Below, one piece after another: positions 10,901 through 22,900 of a stretch of 64,000 nt of DNA. How positions within the stretch are numbered: position 1 is the stretch's first letter; each line of letters begins with the position of its first letter. This DNA is from Castor canadensis (lineage: Eukaryota; Chordata; Mammalia; Rodentia; Castoridae). The DNA lies in assembly GCF_047511655.1 (NCBI RefSeq), contig NC_133403.1, positions 13,389,014 through 13,453,013 on the forward strand, in the 5' to 3' direction. The position numbers and the translations under genes were made by a program. Below the pieces are notes generated by a model, which made no database searches, was not told the DNA's origin, and worked only from the letters and a program-made list of their open reading frames with translations.

Positions 10901-13900
10901 CCTCCTGCCTCAACCCCCTGAATGCTGGGATTATAGGCATGTGCCCCTGTACCTGGTCTATTCCCCACATTTTTTGGTGGGACTGGGATTTGAACTCAGG
11001 GCTTCATGCTTGCAAAGTAGGCACTGTACCACTTGAGCCACACCTCCAGTCCATTTTGCTCTGGTTATTTGGAGATGGGGGTCTCGCAAATTATTTGCCC
11101 TAGTTGGTCTTGAACCTTGATTCTCCAGATCTTGGCCTTCCAAGTTAGCTAGGATTACAGATGTGAGTCACTGGTACCTGGGGAAAGTTCTTTATATATA
11201 TGGAAACTAGTCCTTTGTCAGATACATGGTTTGCACATATTTTCTCTCACTCTGTAGCTTCATCTTTTTTTTTTTTTTTTTTTTGGTGGCACAGGGGATT
11301 GAACTCAGGGCCTTATGTTTGCTAGGCAGATGCTCTACCACTTGAGCCATTTCTCCAGCCCTTTTTTGTTTTGGGTATTTTCTTGAACTATTTTCCAGGC
11401 CCTGTCTTTGAACTGTGGTCCTCCTGATCTCTGCCTCTAAAAGTAGCCAGGATTATATGCATGAGCCACTGGCACCTGGCCTCATTTTATTTTTAAGAGG
11501 GTCTTTTATAAACAAAAAATTTTAGTCTTGAAGAGGTTCAATTTATCAATTTTTCTTTTTATGGCTCACATGTTTGAAATCAAATCTAAAATGTCACCTA
11601 GATCCTGAAAATTTTTTTCTGCTTTTTTTTCCTCTAAAAGTTTTATAGTTTTAAACTAGGTATGGTGGCATTCTTGGGAGCCTGAGGCAGGAGGATCTCA
11701 AGTCCAAGCTATCCTGGGTTATATAGCAAGTACCAGCCAGTCTAAGCTATACAGCAAGACCCTTCTCAAAAAACCGAGGGCTAAAGATGGAATTCAGTGG
11801 TAGAGTTCTTTCCTAACATGAAGGGCCCTGGGATCTGATTCCCAGCACACACACAAAGTTTTATACTTTTACATTTAGTTCTATGAACCATTTTGAGTTA
11901 CCTCCAAACCACACCTTAGCCTGTCCATTTCCCTCCACAGCCCCAGCCTTGCTCAGGCCCAGCCTCCTTTCCTCATGCTCCTCTCAGCTTTTCACAAGCA
12001 CTCTCCAAACTTCCTCCTCTCAGATAGACTGAAGTTGTCCCTGCTCTGGAAAGTCTTTCCCCTGCAAATGCTGCCTGTTTTCTTTTAGGTCTCGGTCTGA
12101 CACTTTCTCAGATAGTTTATCTTCACTTCACCTGCAAGAACCCTGCCCACCTCCTGAAAAATTTCAGCTCAATTCCTTCATTTCTTTAATCCCACTTACT
12201 GCAGTTGTAACTACTTTACTAATTTGTTGGATGGTCTCTCATGCAAGGCTATAAACTCCTTGGGGGTGACCAGGTTTGTCACTTCTTGTCACCACGGGAT
12301 CCCTAGGATTTGGTACATGGGAGGCACACGCCTGAAAGAAGGAAGGAGAACTGGCTTCCGTGAAGCTGTTTGAAGGCCAAGGTTGCCCCTCTGTGGCCAA
12401 GCTAGAGAACTGCAGTTTCCCTTGCAGCCACAGACAAAGCTGACCAAGCTGCTCCCCGCACCCACCCTTCCCGAACTCTAGGAATGGGATTCCTCAAGTC
12501 TCAAGGGCCACCTGACTTTTTGCATGAAAACTCTGCTCCATTCTCTAGGATTTGGGGAAGTATCCCTCCACGGAGGCTTCCTTTCTCCAAAGAAGCTGAG
12601 GAGCAAGGAGCAGGCCATGGCTGGAAGCATGCAGCTGCCTGTGAGGAAGGATGGCTGGAATCTGCTGGGGCTGTGGCTAGTGACTTGAGTATAGAAGCTG
12701 GACCCATCAGGGAAACCCCACTCCAAGCCCACTGGGGTCAAATCTCAGTCCCTGGAGGTTTGGAGAAGAGCGAGAGAGAATGGCTGATGGAGTGGCTCAT
12801 ATAGTAGAACCTGCCTAGCAAGAATGGGGCCCTGAATTCATGCATTAGTACCACCAAAAAGAAAGAAAGAAAGAAAAATGGCAGGCAGTGGAAAGAAGTT
12901 CCCAAAGGTCAGAACTCCTGCCAAGGTCCCTGAGCAAGTGTGGGCCAAGTCTGGGGCAGAGCCAGTGTGTGTGGCCTTCACATCATCCTCTGCCTCTGCG
13001 GTGCTCGGGTACCTCCAGAGGTGTCAGCACACAACAGGTGCTTTGCAAACAGCACTACTGGCACTAGCAGGATGCATACCCTGTTCTCAGTGGCTAGGCC
13101 TTGGAAAACCATGGCCAGCAAGGCCCCTTCCTCCCTTGGGATTCCACTGCTGATTTGGGGGCCAGGTTCCAGTACCCCAGAGCTACACAATAAATGAAAA
13201 GCACCTCCCTAAAGCATCACTTCTGCATAATGAACATAATTTTAAACATCTCCAAATTGGAATAAAGCAAAGTAGTGTTATTCAGATGTACGTGATATTT
13301 TAAAAATACAAAAACAAGCAGGGCTTCAGTGGCTCATGCCTGTAATCCTAGCTACTCAAGAGGCAGAGATCAGGAGGATTTTGGTTCGAAACCAGCCAGG
13401 GCAAATAGTTCACAAGACCCTATCCTGAAAATACCCAACACAAAAAGAGGGCTGACAGAGTGGCTCAAGTGGCAGAGTACCTGTCTAGCAAGAGATCAAA
13501 TCCCAGTAACTCAATAAATACATAAATAGCCAGGCACCGGTGGCTCATGCCTGTAATCCTAGCTACTCAGGAGGCAGAGGTCAGGAGGATCGAGGTCTGA
13601 AGCCAGCCCGGTTATCTCCAAAAAAGGCAACACGAAAAAGGGCTCGCAGAGTGGCTCAAGGTATAGGCCCTGAGTTCAAGCTCCAATACTGAAAAAAAAA
13701 AAAAAAAAACATAAATAAACAAAATAAAACCTCAAGACCATCTTTTTCTTGGCTCCTGGAAAGCCCTGTCCTCCAGGGCGCCTATGAGACAGATGTCCAA
13801 GCACAGGCCTGTGAACCAGGCTGCTGAGAGCCCTCCTCTCTCAGGGTCCCTCCTGTTTATGATATTTTTGGAAATGTTCCAGCTCATCTCAGCTAGGACA

Positions 13901-16900
13901 GGGGACAAGAAAGGAGGTTTTCATCTACAGAATTAAGCAACTTCATGGATCAGCATGCTATGGCAAGAACTCAGCATGGGGCCACTGGTCTGAGGAATGA
14001 AATCTGGAACCTTGATGTACCCTCTCCCTATATGGCTCCACTAAAGCACTCAGTGCAGCATCTTGGCCTAATTTCCTGGCCTGGGACTAGTACTAGCCTT
14101 GACACCTGAGCCTGAGTGCACGGCCCGGGAAAGGGCAATCTAGCAGAAGGCCCCTCTTGGAGGGCTTCCTTACCTCCCTCTTGAGTGGGGCCACATAGGC
14201 CCAAGAGTTGGTGGCAGGGTCATAGCGCTCCACAGTACTCAGGTCATTATGGTAGTCTCGGCCTGCCACGGCATAGATGTACCTGCCCACTACACACACA
14301 CACAGATCTGCATGCTCCTGCTGCAAGGACTGGATCTGGAACCAGCGGTTGTGCCTCGGATCGTACCTTTGAGAGACACGAAGACAGCACATCACTGACC
14401 AAGAGGGCAGCTTGCCCTTTAGGCCAACATTTCCTGCCCCTCCTCTTCCCCCTATGCCACAGCCTACCTTGAACAGCCCCCAGCTGCCCCCACCCATTAG
14501 TACATGCTGACCCAGCAGGTGATACACACCTGAACATAGGTGTGCTCATACGCACAGTCTGGAAAATGGGGTCAGCAGTCTCCTGGGTTTCTGCCCATAA
14601 TGCTGGCCCCTTCCCAGTGTAACCTTTGGGAGAGTTTGTAGCCCACCCAACTGTCTATGCTAGGCTGCCCAAAGGCTGTTACAGCTACCTCTTTCTTACC
14701 TGTCCCCAATTCAGGAAGGCTCCTAGTTACAGCCTCTCAGACAGACAGGCGAATCAGTCTCCCCTAACACACTATTACATGTGGTCTGCACATAGTACCC
14801 ACCACAGCCTCAGCCTTGTTAATACTCACCATTTGGCTGGGCATAGTGGTTTATGCTGTAATCCCAGCTACTGGGGAAGTAGAGATTGGGAGGACTGCAG
14901 TTCAAGGCCAGCTTGGGCAAAAAGTTATCGAGACCCCCCCCCCATCCCCATCAATAATCTTGGCAAGGTATCACATGTCTATGGTCCCGCTATGTGGGAG
15001 GCTGTAGGTGGGAGGATCATGATCTGAGGCCATCCCTAGGCAAAAACATGAGATCCTACCTGAAAACTAACTAAAGCAAAAAAGGGCTAGAGTAGAGGCT
15101 TGCCCTGAGTTCAAGTGGTAGAGGCTTGCCCTGAGTTCAAAGCCTGTTTGGGCAAAACCAAAAAAACAAAAAACCACTAATGTGCTAGGCTCCCATCAGT
15201 CTGTCAGGCACCTTAAGTAATTGTCCTGTTCTCTACTCCCATGGCTTTCCTGACCTCCCAGCTGGGGCATCCTCTCTTTCCCACCCCTGATGGAAGCTTC
15301 CACGGAAGTGGACGTGCTAACTCCTGCCTGAACTGTGCACTCCTGAAGGCAGAATTCTGTGGGATTCTAGGGAGGAAAGACACTACAGAAGGCCAGAAGA
15401 GTCTGTCTAGGCCTAGGAAGGCTGCTAGGCTAAGGCCACCTGTGGGACAGCCTGTAATATTGAATAGCACAGGCCCAAGCCACATAGAGAAGGGAGAGTA
15501 TGCAAGACATGGAGGGAGGAACTTTGGCCTCTGCTGACCTCTTTCTCAACCTACAACTCCCTCATCAGGACCATTTCACAGACAATGCAGCTGTCTGCAA
15601 GTCAAAACCTTGCTTTCTAACTCTTTTCCTGCTGTCATTAAAAAAAAGTCTAGTCTCCAAGCAAGGAGCATCATCCCCTACCCCTGCACAGAGCCAACCC
15701 CTCCTCACTGCCCACCTCAAAAGTCTACAAAGGCTGTCACTCAGTTCCTTTGCTATAGCCCTGCATCTGCCTACACAGAGCTTCTGATTTGCCAGAAGTC
15801 TGATCTCAGCTACCCAGCATTGCCACCTGTCACTCATTGCTCTCTCTGTAGTTTGGACTCACTCTTGCAAATGCCTCTCAGACACATCCACCTGGCTACT
15901 CACCTGTTCTCAACAAACTCCTGTGCCCCCATCTATCTACTCCCACTCATACCAGCAAAGGTCTTGCTCACACACTCCAAAATCCAATGCCTGAGCCCTG
16001 TACCTGAGGCCCTTCACAGGCCAAGTCCACACTCATTTTCCCAGCATCCCTTGCCCCAGACTCGGCCCACTTCCTGAGGGCTTTTTCCCTTTCTCCCTGT
16101 GCCCAGGTCTGGAAGTCTGTTAGGCACATATGAAACACACAGGCTGTTGGGTAGACACATATGATCCCAGAGCTACGAGGGGCCAGGATCTGTGAGCCTG
16201 AAGCCCCCAATTGTCTCTCTTTCCCCAACCCATTCCAGGATGGGATTAATCTCCTGGAAGAGAACAATACTAGAGCTTATTCTCTCTACCATGTGAGGAC
16301 ACAGCAAGAAAGGGCCCTCACCAGAACTGAACTGGCTGACATCAAGACATCAGATTTCACAGAACCAGATAGAGAAATAAATATTTGGTGTTTAAGCCAC
16401 CCAGTCTATGGTATTTATTATAGCTGTGTGAGCTGACTAAAATATTGTGGAACTGGAATTTGAACTCAGGGCCTCATGCTTGCTAGGCAGGCACTCTACT
16501 ACTTGAACCACTCTACCAGCCCTTTTTTGTGTTGGGTATTTTTCAGATAGGGTCTCAAGAACTATCTGCCCAGGCTAGTGTTGAATCTTGATACTCTTGA
16601 TCTCTGCCTCCCTAGCTAGGATTATAGGGGTGAGTTACCAGCCGCCTGGCCTAAAATGACAAATTTTAATCCAGATATTTGGATTGCAAAACTTACAAAC
16701 TGAGAGGTAAAACCCAGAGTTGGTTCAAAACTACTGGGAGAAGACGAAACAATCCTTGTTAAATTTACTGACAAGTTCCCTTTCTCACCTCCAGCATCGG
16801 GACTCGGCTCGGAATCCTTGGACATTGTTGTCCCCTCCGATCAAGTACACGAAGTTGTTGAGCACCGCGATGCCCTGGTTGGACATGCGGGGGGCCAGGG

Positions 16901-19900
16901 AGGCCGTGAAGTGCTTCCACTCTCCTACCAGGGGGTTCAGGTACTTGGCTTGGTCACTGAGGACAGTGGATGGTGTAGAGTGAATGCCCCCGAAGCCTAC
17001 AACACACTTGAAGTCTGAACGTAGCTCCGTCTGGGGACCTTGCAGGCTGGGCTGCAGACTCTCATTCCGGTGATACATAAGGGCACTGGCCACTGTGTCC
17101 CGCAGTGGGCTAGGTCCCAGCTTGTCATGCAGCCGCTGAAGGACCTCAGCTTCCATCAGGGGAAACCGCACGGTCTCGAGGAGCTTGGGAGGCTCATGCA
17201 GGGAGATTTGGTCAGCCTGCACCTGTTCCAGGGTGTAATGGTACAACAGAGCCCCCTCATACACCTCAGTCTCACAGGACACCTCCAGACGATTGCTGCT
17301 GAGGAGGGAGTAGACCTTCTCTAGGGGAAGCTGGCGGTACTTGTCAGTCCGGGAGAAAGCCACAAAGTTTTTGAGGATATAAGTGTCCAGCTGCTCAGTC
17401 AGGCGGCTCAAGTCAAAGAGCTCTGCCAGCCGGTAGACATCGAGGATGTTCTCTTCATCCACCCAGGACATGAGGAAATCACAGCAGAAATGGATAATTT
17501 CTGGGATCTGCAAAGAGAATGACAACCATTCAAGTCTTGACTGGAGAACAGCATATGGGGATGCAAGACAGGATGACAGCAGAAATACAGCCCTTGCACT
17601 GGTCCTAGGGTATGGAGAAGCAAAGTAGAAGCCCCCAACCTGTCACACTAGACATGCCTGAGGCTTTCTGCAGACTGGCTGGGTTTAAATCTTGGCTTGG
17701 AGATGTGTGGCATGTTCTTAACTTCTCTGGGCCTGTTTCCTTTTTCATTTTTTTTTATTCTTAGTTTTCTTATCTACATAATAGAAATAAAGTGAGAAGA
17801 AATATGTTGAGGATGAGTGCACAGGAATTACTTGCCACAGAGAGAACCCTTGATATATCTCAACTACCTTTCAGATCAAAAGTACCAGCTCTTCAGAGAA
17901 GCAAGAAACAGCACAAACCTTCACATAAAAACTGTCACTGTGTCAGACATCTCTGCTTTGGAAGGGGCCTGGGACCACTCTCTGCCCCTACCCACAGACT
18001 CTCTAAAAGAGCCTGCCTTTCCTGAAGTGCTGGGAACAACAAACATAACCAACTCTCATAATGGGCAGCTCAGCCCAAGCCACAGGCCAGTGACCCTACC
18101 AGGTCCAGGCCCCATGCCACTCACCAACCATGTGCTCCAGACTCACCCAGCACACATCTCAAGTCCTTGACTTGGAATTCTTGAAAAGCTGGCAAGCTAT
18201 CCTGGGGCCCTCCCTTGAGTCAAGAACCCACTGGACTCCAGTGAGTGCAGGGTCCCCAGGTGGTAGAATTACCCATCTCCACCTGCACAGAAGCACCAGT
18301 GGGAGGAAAGGAAGGCATGTAAGGAAATGGCACTGAGAGGAAGGGAGCTGACAATGGGCCCCATGGTCCCAGAAGGCTGTTAAAGGACACCATGGGTGAC
18401 AGGCACAAGAAAGGGAGACAAAGGGAAGGGTTCTAGAGGAAACTGCCTGGGAAAACAAACCAGGTACTGATAAATTCTTTAGGAAAATAGGATTTTAGAG
18501 TCTCTCTAAAAATGCAAATACAGTTGGCTCTATCTGCAGGTTTCACTTTTGAGGAAATAAATAATATTTGAATATTGAATATTTGCATATTGAATATTAA
18601 ACAATCAAAAATATTTGAAATAACCCATTGTGTCTGCATTGAACATGTAACACTTTTTTGTCATTATTACCTAAACAACACAATATAAAAACTATTTATA
18701 TATCACTTACATTGGATTAGGTATTACAATAATCTAGAGACGATTCAAAGTGTATAGAGAAGATGTGTATAGGTTATATACAAGTACTATACACTTTTAA
18801 AGAGACGAGCATCCTTGGATTTTGGTGCCTACAGGGGATCCTAGAACCAGTCCCCTGAGGATCCCAAGGGATGTTGTATCAGACTAACAGCATCATCAAT
18901 AAAGTAACCACAGCATGAGGGGTTTTGCTGGTATTTGCAGCATATTAATAAACATTTAAAATCTGCTTTTTCCTTAATTCAAAATACAGTTCATGCTTGC
19001 TTGCCAGGTGATACTCTAAGGGCTGAATGAATACTCACAAGCTACTGGGGATATGGGCACCCCAAGTGAGATGTCCCCATGATGCTCTCTTAAACCCTGA
19101 AAGTCTTCACTTGACCACTTGTTTTATCCCTTAGCAGCCACTTCTGCTTTGTCACTTCTTCTTAAAATGCTACTTCTGTCTTGGGCCCGGGCCCTGAAGA
19201 CCAGGTTCTGGGCAGAATGTGAGATCCAACAGCTCTTTGTGAGCTTTAGTAACAATTTCCTGGAAAGAACCAGGCGTTCCACACCAAGAACTCATGGCTT
19301 CCCATCCTTTCTCTTTCATATCCTCTTTTTAGAAGAGCAGGCCCATTCAGGAGCCCAACAAGAGATTCAGAGAAGGGAATTATTTGCATGGAATCATACA
19401 ATGAACACAGTTTCACTGGGATTCAGACACAAGTCTCAGGGGACACTGCCAAGTGTCTGATAACAGAACTAGTCCAGGACATAGGACAGGGGGACAAGCC
19501 ACCAATAGTTACTACAGGAACAAACACGATCTGGTAGGCCTGCAGACTCCATACTTTATGCCAAAGAAAACTTGTATATGTTAAAAAAAAAACTACACCT
19601 GGTGCCAAACATGGTGGCATGCATCTACTATAATCACAGTACTGGGGAGGCTGAGGCAGGAGATCCCAAGTTCAGGGCCAGCCTGGTACATAGTGAGAAC
19701 CTGTCTCAAAAAAATTGCCTCTGATGAGCTGGTGGAGTGGCTCAACTGGTAAAGCACCTGCCTAGCAAGCATGATGCACTGAGTTCAAACCCCAGTACCA
19801 CCCTGCTTCCCCCCACAAAAAAAAGTATGTTAAAAACAAAGCCAGGACTGTTTGAGTGGCTCAAGTGGTTAAGCATCTGCCTAGCAAGTGTGAGGCCCTT

Positions 19901-22900
19901 AGTTCAAACTGCAGAACTACCAAAAAAAAAAAAAAAGTTTAGAAACATGGACAAAAAAATCTTTGGGCTGGAGGCATAGCTCACATGGTAGAGTGCCTGC
20001 AACCGTGAAGCCCTGAGTTCAAAAAGTACTGCCAAAAAACAAAACAAAGAAACAAACAAAAAGCCCAAAGCCTACTGCTGCCCCTAAGGCAGCCTTTGCA
20101 GCACTGGGGCAGATGGCCCAGGGTGCTCACACACAAAAGTCAAATAGAAGAGAAGAGATTGAAGGCCTCCAAGCTGAGGGTGAGAGGAAAAGTGGTGATG
20201 GGAAAGATGATTTGGTGACAGTGTGCCTCAGTGATGCATACAGGAGAAGAAGGCAGCAGAAATAGAGATAGAAATCCGGACAAAAGAAAAGGAAGTGAAA
20301 ATAGAAACGAGAGACAGTGATGAACAAGAATGAGGAAGATGACATATCCAAACTTGGATATAGGGAATGAAGATGGTACAAAAGCTCAAGGAGCCTGAGG
20401 CTCTGAGCCCAGGGTACTGGAAGAGTGGTCAGAGAACACACAGAATAAAAGACTGAGGGGAGAGCACCTGGAGGGCGCAGGCATAGAAGAGGACGTGGAC
20501 AGCACTAGGGGGAAATATTCTGAGGTCACCGAGGAGAGGCAGTTCTGGGAGGCTGGAGAACTGGATGAGGGATACCAAAGCAACAATGACAGGGAGGTGG
20601 AACAGAAGAGATCGCTGAGCCAAAAAAAACATAAAGTAAGTCTTCTGTTTGTAAAGGCTGCCCTGGCTCATTCACCCCTCATGCAAGTACAAGGTTAGTT
20701 GTGCTCAGACTAGCCCAATAAGCACATGTCCTGGAGTGATACCATGGCACTGCTGTGCTGGTAGGGCCTTCAGATATCCCTCAAACAGGATGGTTTTCCT
20801 GTGACTTGAGTTTTTTTCTAGTTGCTCCAAACATGCTATCATCTGAGAAAAAGGTCAGAATGATGAACTCAGTACAGCATTTCATTTCAAGAAAGGTAGT
20901 TAAGTGGTAACTCTGACTAGCAGTTAAAAAGCACCTGTAGGCCCAGCCCTCTGTAACTGTACCCATACCACTCAGATTCAACAGAAACTTCTGAAATGTA
21001 AAGCACATTGTCAAAGCCTCAGAAAACAAATATTTTAAAGGGACAGGGCTAGGCCTAGTGGTATACGTCTACAATCCCAGCTACTTGGGAGGCTGAGGCA
21101 GAAAGACTGTGAGTTTGGGGTCAGTGTAGGCAACACGGTGAGACTCTATTTCGAAAAGAAAAAGAGATGTGAGTGGCCAAACATAGAGGGTGGGCAGAAA
21201 AGGCCTGCATGTGCTGCAGGCTCACCATTGCCAGACATCACAACACACAGGCCATCACAAATACCAGTCTCAGACCTGGACCACTTGCCTCACTGTGGCA
21301 GGGAAACCAGGCAGAGGAAGGAAGCAGCAAAAAGTAAAAGGCGGAGGCAGAGAGGAGGTTGGGCCAGGAGCACTGGGAACCACTCTGTTTTAGCTCCCAC
21401 GGCTCAACACGAAGGTGCCCTCCCCGCTCCATGACCTCCTTCAATTCTTAACCTCCTGATCTTCTTGACCCACCCCCACCAATGCCACTGCCCAGCAGGC
21501 AGCACAAATGTATGGGAAACCCCATAGTGGTATGGGTCTGCCTTGCCTCATGCGGCAAGCCTCACCTGAAGCTGACAGGCAGCAACCAGTGTTTCCTGCA
21601 CGTTGCTGAGGCTGAGCTCCAGCTCAGAGGTGTATATGAAGTGCAGGATTTGGCACATAGCATTGTAGGACACACCGTGGATTAGGACCTCTTCCTGTTC
21701 CATCTCCTTTAATCCCCCAGCAAACATCCCTCTGCAAAGCAAAGAGACAAGGCAGGTTACACGAGTCAGTATAACAGCTCAGGCTACAAACAACATTCAG
21801 AAGGGACCAAGAGCCAGTGGCAGGGCTGGTTATGAGTGTGCATGATAAAATGCTGACTGTTCTGTGCTCTGAGTACACAGCCTACACATGGAGTCAGTCT
21901 ACATGTAGGAGGAGCCAGACCAAGCCTGGGCAGCCATCCTAGAAATCAACTGGTCTCCCTTTCCATGGGCCTGCAGGAGTCCCACACGTGCCTTACTAGG
22001 GCAGGCCCATGCCCAGCTTGCTGGCTGCTTCATCCACTTACAGCAGTTTCCAAGTCAGAACAGCAGCAACTCCAGACCAAGTTTGAAAAGAATATATTAA
22101 TTAATAGGAAACAATGAGCTCCTATCAAATACCAAGAGAAGGAGCGATATAAAAGTGTAATGATACTGCTGGGCACCAGTGCCTCACGCCTGTAATCCCA
22201 GATACTCAGGAGGCAAAGATCATGGCTCAAAACCAGCCTGAGCAAATAGTTCATGAGAACCTATCTCAAAAATAAATAAAATTTTAAAAAACCTTCACAA
22301 AAAAGGGCGGTGGAATGGCTTAAGGTGAGTTCAGGGCTCACTACTAAAAAAAGAAAAAAAAAGCTTAATGATACCAAAGGAGGCAAATAAGCAAAAAAGA
22401 AAGAAACTAGGGCTGCAGGTGTAGGGCACTTGCCTAGCATGTGTGAGACCTTGGGTTCCATGCCCAGAACTGCAATAAAGAAAGAAAAGAAAAAGAAACA
22501 AAATGGAGAAAATGCCAAGAAGGAACTCAAAGGGTATATGACCTGGGAACAATGCCCTGGAGCTTGGAGACGGGGCAGGGACAGAATCCTCTAAGGAAAT
22601 GAGACTCAAGAGTGAGGCTGAAAGAGCCCATGTCAGGCAGAAGGCATCTAGGTGCACAGATCCCGGGGCAGAGGAGAGTAGTGCTCAAAACAGCCAAGCC
22701 AGGAGAGTGACCCGGAGGTGAGGGAGGGTCAGGCAGGTCAGAGAGAGCCCTGCTACCTCTAGGTCAAGGTAGCATGTGCACTGAAATCCAAGCAAGATAG
22801 GATTGCTATAGGGGAATTTTATTGGGAGTGACCTGAACTGATGGTTTGTTGGCCTAGAGTAGAGGGGCTGGAGAAAGGGGTGTGAAGAGAGCAGTTAGGA

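Larger units (their letters stand above)
10140..11900 (-). mobile_element. Ancient L1 fragment (antisense), interrupted by SINEs
   Basis: Pieces at about 10140-10565, 10770-10838, 11180-11265, 11480-11650 and 11858-11900 match in order the complement of the 3' part of mammalian L1M elements. Examples are ttaaccactcacctgttgaa, attctgataggtggc, actagtcctttgtcagata and aagttttatagtttta. The SINEs in between were inserted later. Confidence 0.7.
8032..14173 (-). other. KLHL22: KLHL22 intron between coding exons 4 and 5
   Basis: About 6.1 kb. It holds a MER2 transposon, a minus-strand L1 fragment broken up by SINEs, and many ID and B1+ID copies, all listed separately. The stretches 8850-9680 and 11870-12780 show no clear repeat or gene to me. 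Confidence 0.8.
14367..16788 (-). other. KLHL22: KLHL22 intron between coding exons 3 and 4
   Basis: About 2.4 kb. It holds a three-part SINE (14833-15165), an MLT1-like LTR end (16240-16440) and a B1+ID SINE. The stretch 15185-16235 contains long but unrecognised open frames with no family features, and I see no gene there. Confidence 0.8.
17508..21565 (-). other. KLHL22: KLHL22 intron between coding exons 2 and 3
   Basis: About 4 kb with a MIR, a MER2, B1 and a run of ID SINEs. The stretches 17860-18520 and 20100-21040 have no recognised repeat. The latter is purine-rich (gagaagagattgaagg-like) without a gene signal. Confidence 0.8.

Noticed and set aside
19727-20050. tRNA gene cluster or CRISPR-like array
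   Set aside because: The units are ID SINEs with A-tails. The tRNA-like folds are degenerate, and spacers are A-rich tails, not unique spacers.
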